Shown one piece after another: positions 1 to 7,928 of a stretch of DNA of 13,043 nucleotides. Positions within the stretch are counted from its first letter, which is position 1; each line of letters starts with the position of its first letter. The notes beneath the pieces are model-generated. The model was not told where the DNA came from. It ran no database searches and saw only the letters and a program-made list of their open reading frames with translations. Source of the DNA: UMGS1649 sp964481385 (lineage in GTDB: Bacteria; Bacillota; Clostridia; TANB77; CAG-465); contig CAYZTN010000033.1 in NCBI GenBank assembly GCA_964481385.1, forward strand, positions 1 through 13,043. The letters run 5' to 3'. Both the position numbers and the translations under genes were made by a program.

Positions 1-72
1 GCAATAATTATGTCACCTTATAGCCCTCAAAATTGATTTTTGTGATTTTATCCTGATGATACAATCATATGG

Positions 73-101
73 TTGACAAATACATTTTTCAGTAATATAA
101 T
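73..101 (+). promoter_or_regulatory. Consensus vegetative promoter for the gene at 293
   Basis: TTGACA at 73-78 and TATAAT at 96-101 are separated by exactly 17 bases, a perfect sigma-A match. Transcription should begin near 108, giving a 5' leader of about 185 nt. No other gene lies between this promoter and the ATG at 293. Confidence 0.85.
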
Positions 102-107
102 ATAGGC

Positions 108-292
108 AATTAAGTTATCGGGATGTAGGGAAAACTTCAAACTTAAGCGAGGTTGTGTACATTAAAAATATTAATATAATGAAATTATTCCACAATGTTC
201 CCTATTGTGCTTATTACAACATCACTATTTAAAAGAGACGCCACAAATTTATATATAACAAAGTTTTTAAAAATCATTATACGGAGGATAAA
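108..292 (+). promoter_or_regulatory. Long 5' leader, possibly structured
   Basis: About 185 nt of untranslated leader. A hairpin CACAAT / ATTGTG (191-196 with 204-209) carries the loop GTTCCCT. Bases 198-204 (TTCCCTA, loop plus one stem base) are complementary to TAGGGAA at 126-132, so a pseudoknot or alternative fold is possible. GTTGT at 152-156 could also pair with ACAAC at 216-220. I do not recognise a known riboswitch class. The leader ends in a strong Shine-Dalgarno, GGAGG, five bases before the ATG at 293. No intrinsic terminator precedes the gene, so control of translation or RNA stability would be likelier than attenuation. The functional role is inference. Confidence 0.35.
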
Positions 293-2014
293 ATGAATAA
301 AACAGATTTATTAAGCTTTCAAAAAAAGTTTCACCTTAGTAATAATTTTATTGAAATAATAGACTCACTTCTAAATAAACTTGTAGATTTTGGATATATC
401 GGTTTATTTAAAAAACGTTCACTAATAGAAAAGCTGTATAATAATGTAGAAGAAGTCTACGTCGGCACTCAAAATCCATTGGACTACAAAACAGGATTTT
501 ATGATGCAAATAAAAAAGTTTTGTATATAAAAGATGAAAAAGATATTGCATCTGTTTATTTAAGACTACTTTACATATTTACAACTACAAGTCTAAACGG
601 TAACGTTCAATCTACAGGATATATGACCACTAAGCTTAGAACAGACAGTTACAAATTGGAACACACAAATTTCGGTATGAATAGAGCAATAATATCGAAC
701 TTAGTATGCAAGTTATGTAATATGGTATCCACCAATATACGTATTTTCTCAACATACAAAACATATTCTCATAATTTCTTAGGACACACTATAGAAGCAG
801 AAAACAACATCTATGCATTGGAAGGTAAAATATTATCAGAATTGTGTTTTGCCTTAAATATTGACGAGCAGATATTATTTACTGGGCTATTCTCGCAAAA
901 TCCGCATAAATTTTTAGAAAATTTGCTAGCAAAAAAGAATATCTCTTTAGATGATGAATTTTTCAGCTTATTCGATAATATAAGCAGAAAATATAACTGG
1001 TATAATAAATTAGCTTTTTTATCACGAAAGTTGAATAATAATTACTTGGAATTCAAAAAACATGCGTTAGATAATAATACATCAGATTTAATTGCTGAAA
1101 AAGAAACGATAATTAAACAAATTAATTCCGTTTTAATTTCGTTGAACAATGAAGAGAGATTTAGCTTGTCAGATGATTCTGAGTCTGACGATGAAGAGAA
1201 TAACAAGTCTTTTACAGACGCAAGTTTAAATGAAGAATTATATAAATTAGAAAATGAGTTAAACACTTGCTTAATATCTCTTCAGGATTTACTATGTAAA
1301 AGAATAATATCAAATACAAAGTATTTAACAGATTATCAATATGCAAGTAGGCTTAAACAATTCAGTTCCATGTTAATAATAAAAAATAATGAACTTGAAG
1401 AAAAGCTAACGCATGTAATATTACACAAGCTACTTCCAAAGGACGAAATTACTACTGTAACATTAACGCTAAAAATTAAATATATGCTAATTCAAAATAT
1501 ATTATCAGAGAATAATTATTCATCTATATCTAAATCATTTACATTTAATGTAATACCGGAGCTGATAGATGAAACAAACGGAATTGCTTTAACACTTCTT
1601 AACGTAAACGGGCATTTCGCTAGACTTATTCAGGTTGAAAACTTAAACATTCCATTGGAAGAGATGAACACTAAACCATCTTTCATTCCATTAGATAATT
1701 TTGCATATTTATTAAACAGCGATTATTCAAATATGTACGTTGGTTTTTTAGAGAAAATATATACAGCTTTACGCTTCAAATTTGATGAGTTTAAAGATTT
1801 AAAACTTAGTGAATTATACATGTTTGAATTCAATTCAAATAAATACTTAATTGTTACTATTGGTTCTAACATATATGTATTGACAGTGGATGTATTTCAA
1901 AGCAACTATGATTTTAAAATGTTAGAAGTATCCGAAAACTATTCTTTATTCGGAAAATCTAATATCAAGTTTAATACTGATCAACACATGTTACCTACAT
2001 TATATAAAGGTTAA
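293..2014 (+). CDS. Hypothetical protein; degenerate metallopeptidase-like N-terminal half
   Basis: 573 residues, ATG start preceded by GGAGG at ideal spacing. Function not recognised. There is no signal peptide or membrane helix, so it is probably cytoplasmic. Residues about 55-210 run as: a short 'GFYDANKKVLYIKDE' strand pair, a helix 'VYLRLLYIFTTTSLN', a Gly-Tyr element, then 'NFGMNRAIISNLVCKL' and a helical stretch ending in 'FSQNPHKFLENL'. This order resembles bacterial zinc-peptidase-like families in which the first helix carries HExxH and the later helix an (N/E)xxx element. Here the helix reads LRLLYIFT, with no His or Glu, so it should not bind zinc. Residues about 260-310 form a Lys/Glu-rich helical linker with an acidic patch (SDDSESDDEEN), followed by a beta-rich C-terminal domain. 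It stands alone with its own promoter. The peptidase relationship is a pattern judgement only. Confidence 0.7.
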   Translation: MNKTDLLSFQKKFHLSNNFIEIIDSLLNKLVDFGYIGLFKKRSLIEKLYNNVEEVYVGTQNPLDYKTGFYDANKKVLYIKDEKDIASVYLRLLYIFTTTSLNGNVQSTGYMTTKLRTDSYKLEHTNFGMNRAIISNLVCKLCNMVSTNIRIFSTYKTYSHNFLGHTIEAENNIYALEGKILSELCFALNIDEQILFTGLFSQNPHKFLENLLAKKNISLDDEFFSLFDNISRKYNWYNKLAFLSRKLNNNYLEFKKHALDNNTSDLIAEKETIIKQINSVLISLNNEERFSLSDDSESDDEENNKSFTDASLNEELYKLENELNTCLISLQDLLCKRIISNTKYLTDYQYASRLKQFSSMLIIKNNELEEKLTHVILHKLLPKDEITTVTLTLKIKYMLIQNILSENNYSSISKSFTFNVIPELIDETNGIALTLLNVNGHFARLIQVENLNIPLEEMNTKPSFIPLDNFAYLLNSDYSNMYVGFLEKIYTALRFKFDEFKDLKLSELYMFEFNSNKYLIVTIGSNIYVLTVDVFQSNYDFKMLEVSENYSLFGKSNIKFNTDQHMLPTLYKG

Positions 2015-2051
2015 AAATAATCGAGTAGAAGTATTTCTGCTCGATTATTTT
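2014..2051. terminator. Bidirectional hairpin terminator between convergent genes
   Basis: A 17-bp stem (2014-2030 with 2035-2051, one T-G wobble) closes a four-base loop at 2031-2034. The flanks are A-rich on the left and T-rich on the right, so either strand ends in a U run after the stem. It overlaps the stop codons of both convergent genes (2012-2014 on plus, 2047-2045 on minus). It may also serve as a cruciform beside the variable region of the minus-strand gene (see findings). Confidence 0.85.
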
Positions 2052-3922
2052 AAGTAAAGTGCAACTCTAAAACCAACATAATATTGAAAATAGTTATAGC
2101 TAAGAGGATTACGATTAAACGCATAACAAACTGAACCATTGTTACAGTAAGCCCCACTACGCGCAATACGATTAACACTAGTAGAAGAACCTGCTTCCAT
2201 AGTCCATTCCCACACATTTCCAGCTAAGTCATATATATTTTTAGCCTGCCATGCTTCATTTGTACCAGTTTGCTGTAGTATACCTTTATTTGTTGCAGCT
2301 GCTTCTATAGAATCTTTATAATTTCCCCATTTTCTTGAGTCATTTACATTATGGTCTTCATCTGATACAAAGTTCATTACTGCATCCCATTGCACACCAT
2401 AACACAATGTAGATACTACTGATGTATGGTCTTTATACATATTCTGTGACAAATATACTGCTCCGTTTTCTCCTATTTCGTTCATTGCTTCTCCCCATGT
2501 TACATAATTATATACATACGCTTCTTTTTTGCTTACTACTTTATGTTCTACTGTAACACCTGTTCTAGGTTCTTTAGTTACATCATTTGTTCCTTCTGTA
2601 GCATCTGCATCTCCAGCTTCAAAACGCGCTATATAAAATCCACCATATTTTTTTACTGAATTACACATTGCATTATACTCTTCTACTTCATTATCGTAAC
2701 CATTTATGTACGGTTCAACATATCCTTTATCTACTTCCGCTCTTACAAACTGAGAATAATCATCTACTGGTACCCATACAAATTGGTTGCCTTTACATTT
2801 ATATGCAACACCTTTAGTTTCATCTTCACTATTATCCGAAATTACAAGTCCAGTATCTTTAGTACCACCTACATAATAAAAACCATCTGGAACTTTTATC
2901 GCATATGTTGTATAATTACCCGCATAATCTTCTGCATAAATTGTAAATTTTGAATTCTTTGTAGATAACTTGATTTTATCTCCGATTAAATCTATTCCAC
3001 CGTCTTTAAAGAAATTATATACCTTATCTTCCGCTATATCCATATCTATGTATTTTAGTTTTTTTACTCTACCATTATCGTACACATTTAAAACTTTTAA
3101 ATAATATGCGGTTGAACTATCCACACCACTTCCTAAAACTAACATTGGTTTTTCATTGTCATAATTCGTTATTGAATATGTTTCAGTTTTTTCATCTTCG
3201 CCTACCATATATTTAACAGTTACTACGTAGTTACCCATTTCATTTTCTGTATTTACCGTACATTCATTATAACTACCTTTATTTTCAAAACTAGACACAT
3301 TAATTTGGTCATTGTCAACTTCTACTGTAACCGTACTAACGTCAATGTTTATAGGGAGTCTTACAATAACGTTAATCGGTTTATTCGTCCATTCAACAGT
3401 GTTTGCTTTAAATACAACGCTATTTGTATATGTCACTTTGCCATTACCACTTAATAGTTGAATAAGTTCCTCAGTTAAAGTATAATATATTTCATCTCCG
3501 CTATCATATCCAGCAACATAATAAACCTTCATTGTATCCAACGATACCGCATAATAATCTTTATCCAACTTTCCTGTACCGTATATACTTTTTTTAATTC
3601 CAATTTGAGGTAAATCTAATATATGTAACAATACAGTATTATTATCTATATTCTCTCCTTCGAATTGCTCTACACTATTTAAAGTTAAAAGAATATCATC
3701 TGCTAAATATTCATTTACGCTACCTGAAAAAGAAAGTTCTTGTATTGTGTCTTGGACAAGAGAAAGTTCAGTTGCAAAAGCTTTTAACTTTGAAGACTTC
3801 ACAGTATTTACTACAGCTATTGTAATAGTTGTAGTCATAAGTGAAATTATTAAAAGAATTGTAACTAGCATTGCAACCGTAACACCTTTTTTTCGAGCTC
3901 TCAAAAACATAGTGCTTTTCAT
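2045..3922 (-). CDS. Membrane-anchored surface protein with FGE/C-type-lectin domain (probable DGR target)
   Basis: I place the start at the ATG at 3922 (625 residues), because AAAGGATG lies just upstream; the in-frame ATG at 3958 lacks a ribosome site and sits almost on the likely transcription start. The N-terminus, RARKKG then a hydrophobic helix (residues 14-38), resembles a class III/type IV pilin leader, but Glu at position 5 of the mature form is absent. Residues about 160-250 and 258-350 look like two Ig-like beta domains, the second ending in 'YAEDYAGNYT'. Residues about 345-625 are a formylglycine-generating-enzyme-like (SUMF1/C-type lectin) domain with VWVPV, GGFYIARFEAG, YDLAGNVWEW and a final VGFRVAL. 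The stretch between RSG and VGFR is rich in N, Y, S, C and F encoded by NNY codons, the mark of adenine-mutagenised variable regions. Catalytic FGE activity is unlikely. Probable role: displayed ligand-binding protein. Confidence 0.8.
   Translation of the reverse strand: MKSTMFLRARKKGVTVAMLVTILLIISLMTTTITIAVVNTVKSSKLKAFATELSLVQDTIQELSFSGSVNEYLADDILLTLNSVEQFEGENIDNNTVLLHILDLPQIGIKKSIYGTGKLDKDYYAVSLDTMKVYYVAGYDSGDEIYYTLTEELIQLLSGNGKVTYTNSVVFKANTVEWTNKPINVIVRLPINIDVSTVTVEVDNDQINVSSFENKGSYNECTVNTENEMGNYVVTVKYMVGEDEKTETYSITNYDNEKPMLVLGSGVDSSTAYYLKVLNVYDNGRVKKLKYIDMDIAEDKVYNFFKDGGIDLIGDKIKLSTKNSKFTIYAEDYAGNYTTYAIKVPDGFYYVGGTKDTGLVISDNSEDETKGVAYKCKGNQFVWVPVDDYSQFVRAEVDKGYVEPYINGYDNEVEEYNAMCNSVKKYGGFYIARFEAGDADATEGTNDVTKEPRTGVTVEHKVVSKKEAYVYNYVTWGEAMNEIGENGAVYLSQNMYKDHTSVVSTLCYGVQWDAVMNFVSDEDHNVNDSRKWGNYKDSIEAAATNKGILQQTGTNEAWQAKNIYDLAGNVWEWTMEAGSSTSVNRIARSGAYCNNGSVCYAFNRNPLSYNYFQYYVGFRVALYLK
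2066..2161 (-). other. Putative DGR variable region (VR)
   Basis: This 96-base segment encodes the residues from RSGAY to VGFR at the C-terminus of the lectin-like fold. Most of its codons end in T or C and could derive from AAY template codons by change at A: TAC, TGT, AAC, AAT, TAT, TTT, AGC, CTT. Both arginines before VGFR (and a third four codons upstream of the first) use CGT, which has no adenine, whereas other arginines in the gene are mostly AGA. Avoiding A at fixed positions is expected of a DGR template. No reverse transcriptase, Avd gene or template repeat is present in this window, so a cassette elsewhere would have to act in trans. Confidence 0.55.
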
Positions 3923-3969
3923 AAATAACATCCTTTCATTTGTGATAAGCTTTTCCATACTCTGCTTAA

Positions 3970-3975
3970 ATTATA
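3970..3975 (-). promoter_or_regulatory. Probable -10 box for the surface-protein gene
   Basis: TATAAT on the minus strand at 3975-3970. No good -35 match is seen at 16-18 bases upstream. Transcription would start near 3963, giving a leader of about 40 nt to the ATG at 3922 and supporting that start over the one at 3958. Confidence 0.4.
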
Positions 3976-3998
3976 TGGAAAGTTTCTCAACATACACT

Positions 3999-4030
3999 AA
4001 AAAGTATTGACTGACAATCATATACTTTTT
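3999..4030 (-). terminator. AT-rich intrinsic terminator after ruvC
   Basis: AAAAAGTAT (4030-4022) pairs with ATACTTTTT (4007-3999) on the minus strand; after one bulged A, the inner TGA/TCA can add three pairs. The T run is part of the right arm. It overlaps the ruvC stop codon (4020-4018) and separates the housekeeping series from the surface-protein gene. The stem is weak in G and C, so termination may be partial. Confidence 0.45.
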
Positions 4031-4524
4031 CTCTCCTTTTTTTCTAACGTTTCGTATTTGAAACTATTAGCATAACAAATGGCAATCGCAAGTGCGTCTG
4101 TTGTATCGTCTAACTTTGGCATATTCTCTAACTTTAACATTTCTTTTACCATTTGTTTAATTTGGTTTTTCTCAGCTCTACCGTAGCCTACAAGTGCTTG
4201 TTTTACTTGAAGTGGCGTATATTCTGCAATCTTTATATTGTTTTTTTCTAGCACACAAAGCATAACTCCTCTTGCTTCTGCAACGTGTATTGCAGTTCGA
4301 CTGTTTGTATTAAAAAACAACTCTTCTATTGCAGATGCGTCTATATGATATCTATCTATTATACTCTGCAAGTCTTCTTCTATTTTTCTTAACCTTTTAG
4401 ACAGCTCTTGATGTGCCGGTGTAGTTATGCACCCATACTCTATAACTCTTATTTTGTTACACTTATATTCAATTATTCCATATCCCATTCTTCCAAAGCC
4501 TGGATCTATTCCTAATATTACCAC
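4018..4524 (-). CDS. ruvC: Crossover junction endodeoxyribonuclease RuvC
   Basis: 168 residues, the usual family length. RuvC is the dimeric, Mg-dependent nuclease that cuts four-way Holliday junctions during recombinational repair, normally with the RuvAB branch-migration motor. The RNase H-fold acidic residues are visible: D7 in GIDPG, E67 in AIEELFF, and D140 and D143 in LDDTTDALAIA. The start is a GTG at 4524, preceded by AAAGGAG at six bases; it gives the canonical MVILGIDPG opening. It is the last gene of the minus-strand series, 34 bases after the debranching-like gene. ruvA and ruvB, its usual neighbours in many Firmicutes, are not next to it here. Confidence 0.96.
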   Translation of the reverse strand: MVILGIDPGFGRMGYGIIEYKCNKIRVIEYGCITTPAHQELSKRLRKIEEDLQSIIDRYHIDASAIEELFFNTNSRTAIHVAEARGVMLCVLEKNNIKIAEYTPLQVKQALVGYGRAEKNQIKQMVKEMLKLENMPKLDDTTDALAIAICYANSFKYETLEKKERKSI

Positions 4525-4558
4525 GTGACTCTCCTTTGAATTTTAATTTATACATATC

Positions 4559-6382
4559 TTAAGTTAGCATATCGAACATACGAATAACTTCCGCATTTGT
4601 TAAAGCATTTATTGGGAAGCCATAAGACTTCTTTGTTTTTTCAGAATATCTATATCTTACCGTTCCAACTACCTCTTTATTAATCTGGGCAAATATATCT
4701 TTTACCAAGTTATATCCAAGCTTCTGTGTAGCTCTTGTTACTCCCATTTGCCTTAAATTTGCCTTTAAAAAGTGTACCATTAAATGCGGATATACAAATC
4801 CATCATAAAGCTTAGTACCTACTGCAGCCTTTCTCATTCCAAGCGGAGTATACAACTCTTTAAACGTTGTGTCTATAAGTTTCATTGCCACTTGTTCATG
4901 TAGCGCTGGATAAGACAAACTTAACGTATACATCATATCGAAATTAGGATATGCTTCATCATTTATTTCATACTTTAATACAGCTTTATCTGCATTCCAA
5001 AAATTTTCTACTATTTTATTTCTAACATTTTCAGATATTGAGTAAATATATTCTGACGCTTCATAATACTTGTCTTGTAAAAATATTAATATTCTCAAAG
5101 CATTATACCATAAAGCGTTTATCTTTATATACTTTTTACCATTAACTTTTAACAAAAAGTCCTTGTCCATTTTGCAATTCTCGTCAGAAGCTTCTATATA
5201 CCTATATATTGTATCTTTAATATACTCATAAAAAAACTTTACTTCAGAATTTCTACATTCAGACTCTTGTATATACCTATTAACTGCTTCTATAAACAAA
5301 AGTTCAGCCTCGCATTTATCTACTGGATTTAGGTTATAACTGTCACACTTTAACCTTGCCATCATGGACTCTAATATCTTTACTGCTTCTTTATATCTTT
5401 TAAGCACTAAATAGTTTCCTTCGATTGACGCTATAATATTTTTAATATACTCGTCTCCTTCTGGAATTACTGGAATACTTTCAAGTAGTACTAACTTTTT
5501 ATTCTCAAAGTCTACATAATGCAAAAGATACGCAATTTGTGCCATGCTTTTTAACTCCACAAAAGAGTCGTCAATGTAACTTATTTTATCGTTTATACTA
5601 TCTAAACATTCTTGTTCAATCTTATATGGATCAAGCTTTCTGTTTTCAATATCCGTAAGCGATACATAAATATTAAGCGTTGCAGTATGTCCTGCCTTAA
5701 CAACAGCATCAAAGTGTCCTGGTATATACAGGTCTTCTACATATGTTTTAATATTTCCTGGTTCTGTTTCAAGGTCAAAATTCACTCCTTTTTCAAATCT
5801 TGGCGATTTAGAAAACTTCATTGAAGGTGCTTTCATAAATAGATCTATACCCTCACTAATGCTTAAATTTGCCTTAAACGAATTTTGACTATTTGACACG
5901 GTATACTTCATATCCTGCTCTCTTTTTATATTAAATAGCCCTCTTTTTGTAAGCATAGGAATAACTGAAAACTTTACGAATTTATTTGTTTTATTTTCTA
6001 ATACATAATCTATACACAATATATTCTCATTTCTTACAAATTTATATCTTTTTTCTAAATTACATCCGTTTATTTCATATTTGTATGTAGGAAACGGAAA
6101 ATTATCAAAAGAGACTAGATACTCTGAGCCACCATACACACTTTCACTTGTTTTATAGTCTTTAATAGAATATTCTTCACCTGAGCCAAAATCTAAATTT
6201 TCAATAACTTTAGATAACAAAATTTGGTCATTTTTAGGCTGTTGTTTTATAAACAAGCCGTGATAGGGTGCAAAATTCCCCCCTACCACGGATGTGTTCA
6301 TATACGAACCAATATTATTACTTAATACAAACTCAATATGTTTCATATCTTCAATTTTTTGTATACCTCTTTTGTATATCAT
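4559..6382 (-). CDS. Glycogen-debranching-enzyme-like protein with degenerate active site
   Basis: The start is taken at the ATG at 6382 (607 residues), preceded by GGGGG six bases away and lying 13 bases after the yvcK stop; an upstream in-frame ATG at 6484 would only add an out-of-frame Lys/Arg-rich reading of yvcK. The N-terminal domain (residues about 14-270) matches the bacterial debranching-enzyme N-terminal family: NNIGSYMNTSVVGG then PYHGL near 39-43. The C-terminal half is an (alpha/alpha)6-barrel amylo-alpha-1,6-glucosidase-like domain with KINALWYNAL (about 420-429), PNFDMMYTLSLSYP and YTPLGMR (about 511-517). Conserved elements are eroded: TWMDA is reduced to KMD, and the late YHQGTVWPW block is replaced by LYDGFVYPH after a deletion of roughly 15 residues. 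It may bind glycans or act in glycogen-linked regulation rather than hydrolyse 1,6-links; that is inference. Confidence 0.75.
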   Translation of the reverse strand: MIYKRGIQKIEDMKHIEFVLSNNIGSYMNTSVVGGNFAPYHGLFIKQQPKNDQILLSKVIENLDFGSGEEYSIKDYKTSESVYGGSEYLVSFDNFPFPTYKYEINGCNLEKRYKFVRNENILCIDYVLENKTNKFVKFSVIPMLTKRGLFNIKREQDMKYTVSNSQNSFKANLSISEGIDLFMKAPSMKFSKSPRFEKGVNFDLETEPGNIKTYVEDLYIPGHFDAVVKAGHTATLNIYVSLTDIENRKLDPYKIEQECLDSINDKISYIDDSFVELKSMAQIAYLLHYVDFENKKLVLLESIPVIPEGDEYIKNIIASIEGNYLVLKRYKEAVKILESMMARLKCDSYNLNPVDKCEAELLFIEAVNRYIQESECRNSEVKFFYEYIKDTIYRYIEASDENCKMDKDFLLKVNGKKYIKINALWYNALRILIFLQDKYYEASEYIYSISENVRNKIVENFWNADKAVLKYEINDEAYPNFDMMYTLSLSYPALHEQVAMKLIDTTFKELYTPLGMRKAAVGTKLYDGFVYPHLMVHFLKANLRQMGVTRATQKLGYNLVKDIFAQINKEVVGTVRYRYSEKTKKSYGFPINALTNAEVIRMFDMLT

Positions 6383-6395
6383 ATATATCCCCCAA

Positions 6396-7928
6396 TTATT
6401 TTTTAACTTCTTTTTCCTCAGCTGCTTTTTTCTTGCTTTCCTTTTTTGCTTTTGGTTTTTGAACTTCCGCTTTATCCTTTTCATCGGCCTTAACGTCCTT
6501 TGTCTCTGTAACCTTTTTCATGTTTGGAAGTTTTATGTTTTTAAGTTTACCTGTAACTGATTTAAGCTTTTTTTGTTTTTCGCTTGGAGCAGTACTTGTT
6601 GCTTCCTTTATAATCTTATTTGTTTTAGCTTTATGTTTCTTTTTCTGTCTTAATATATTTAAGTTTCCTATCTTTTTGCTCTTAGCGATTTCCATTAGTA
6701 TTTCAGATACTCTCATGCTATCATGATAAATACAATTTGGTGCTGTTATAACTAAATCTTCTTGAATTACTGTAAGCGCTCTATTATGTATATTCTCAAG
6801 GTCAATTTGAAGTGGTGTTGATTCTCCTTGATTAAAGTCATATATCATGTCCTCTGTAATTTCACCATTATTTACTAATACATAATCTAATACATGTTTT
6901 CCTAAATATCTTTCAACTTCATTTACGTGTTTTGCTAAAGTATAACCTAAAGTCTCTCCTGGTTCATTCATAAGATTTGCCACCATTACTTTTTTAGCTT
7001 TACTTTGAATTATAGCTTTACCAATATCGTCTACAAGTAAATTACATATAACTGATGTATATAAACTTCCTGGTCCAATTACTATAACATCTGCATCTTT
7101 TATTGCTTCTAGCACTCCTGGAGCAGGTTTAGCTGATACATCTTTTAAAAATATCTGTTTTATTCTAGACTTAGATTCTAATACTCTTGGACGAATATTA
7201 TCCTCGCCCACAACTATTTCACCATTTTCAAGTCCTGCACAAAGCTTTGTTTTATCTAATGTTACTGGCAATATATTTCCCGTTACATTAAATATATTAG
7301 CCATTGCTTTAATTGCTGGAGCAAAACCTCCCATAACATCTGTCATTGCAACTATCATAAGATTGCCAAGCGAATGATTATCTATATTGCCATCTTTAAA
7401 TCTGTAGCTCATTAACTTTTCCATCTCTGAATTAGAGTTAGATAAAGCAATTAAACTTCTACGTATATCACCTGGCGGCAATATATCAACTTGTTCCATA
7501 ATTTTCCCAGTAGAGCCACCATCGTCAAATGTAGAAACAATAGACGTGATATTATGCGTGTATTCTTTAAGTCCACCAAGTATATTAGATAAGCCTTTTC
7601 CTCCACCAATCATTACTATTTTTGCACCTTTTTTAAGTGATGCTTCAGTTGTAAGTAGTTTTTTAATTTCTAAACTTTTATCTTTATGTTCTAAGTTTTT
7701 TAGTGTTGTCTTTAATATGTTTCTTTGTGCTAATAAAAATGAATATATTGTTAAAAATAGCGATATTGTTATTAAAGATATGTATGCAATTAAAACTTTT
7801 GGCTCTAGTATCTCTCTTGTACAAAGCGTTACTATTGAATAACAAAGTGTAGCAAGTGACACAAGCTGCAACAATATATATCTCTTTATCTTAGCACCTG
7901 GCTTTAACCACTCTAGCATTTGTTTCAT
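6396..7928 (-). CDS. yvcK: YvcK/CofD-family gluconeogenesis factor, membrane-anchored form
   Basis: 510 residues against about 320 for the usual YvcK. The core (about 100-425) carries VMIGGGKGLSNIL, STFDDGGSTG, PPGDIRRSL, DNHSLGNL and VIGPGSLYTS, the 2-phospho-L-lactate-transferase-like Rossmann fold that in Bacillus binds UDP-sugars and supports growth and cell-wall synthesis on gluconeogenic carbon. Added parts are two N-terminal hydrophobic helices (about 17-36 and 45-67), which should tether it to the membrane, and a Lys/Glu/Ala-rich low-complexity tail from about 430. The start ATG at 7928 directly follows the murB stop (TAA then ATG), implying translational coupling. In most Firmicutes yvcK sits between rapZ and whiA; neither is present here. 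Confidence 0.93.
   Translation of the reverse strand: MKQMLEWLKPGAKIKRYILLQLVSLATLCYSIVTLCTREILEPKVLIAYISLITISLFLTIYSFLLAQRNILKTTLKNLEHKDKSLEIKKLLTTEASLKKGAKIVMIGGGKGLSNILGGLKEYTHNITSIVSTFDDGGSTGKIMEQVDILPPGDIRRSLIALSNSNSEMEKLMSYRFKDGNIDNHSLGNLMIVAMTDVMGGFAPAIKAMANIFNVTGNILPVTLDKTKLCAGLENGEIVVGEDNIRPRVLESKSRIKQIFLKDVSAKPAPGVLEAIKDADVIVIGPGSLYTSVICNLLVDDIGKAIIQSKAKKVMVANLMNEPGETLGYTLAKHVNEVERYLGKHVLDYVLVNNGEITEDMIYDFNQGESTPLQIDLENIHNRALTVIQEDLVITAPNCIYHDSMRVSEILMEIAKSKKIGNLNILRQKKKHKAKTNKIIKEATSTAPSEKQKKLKSVTGKLKNIKLPNMKKVTETKDVKADEKDKAEVQKPKAKKESKKKAAEEKEVKK

Noticed and set aside
2045..2161. Two cysteines (SGAYCNNGSVCY) placed like the active-site pair of true formylglycine-generating enzyme
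   Set aside because: Their spacing is six residues rather than five, and both are TGT codons inside the putative variable region that can arise from AAT by A changes, so they are more likely chance products than a catalytic pair.
6383..6484. N-terminal Lys/Arg-rich extension of the debranching-like protein (start at 6484)
   Set aside because: It is an alternate-frame reading of the lysine-rich 3' end of yvcK and has no ribosome site; the ATG at 6382 has a strong one.
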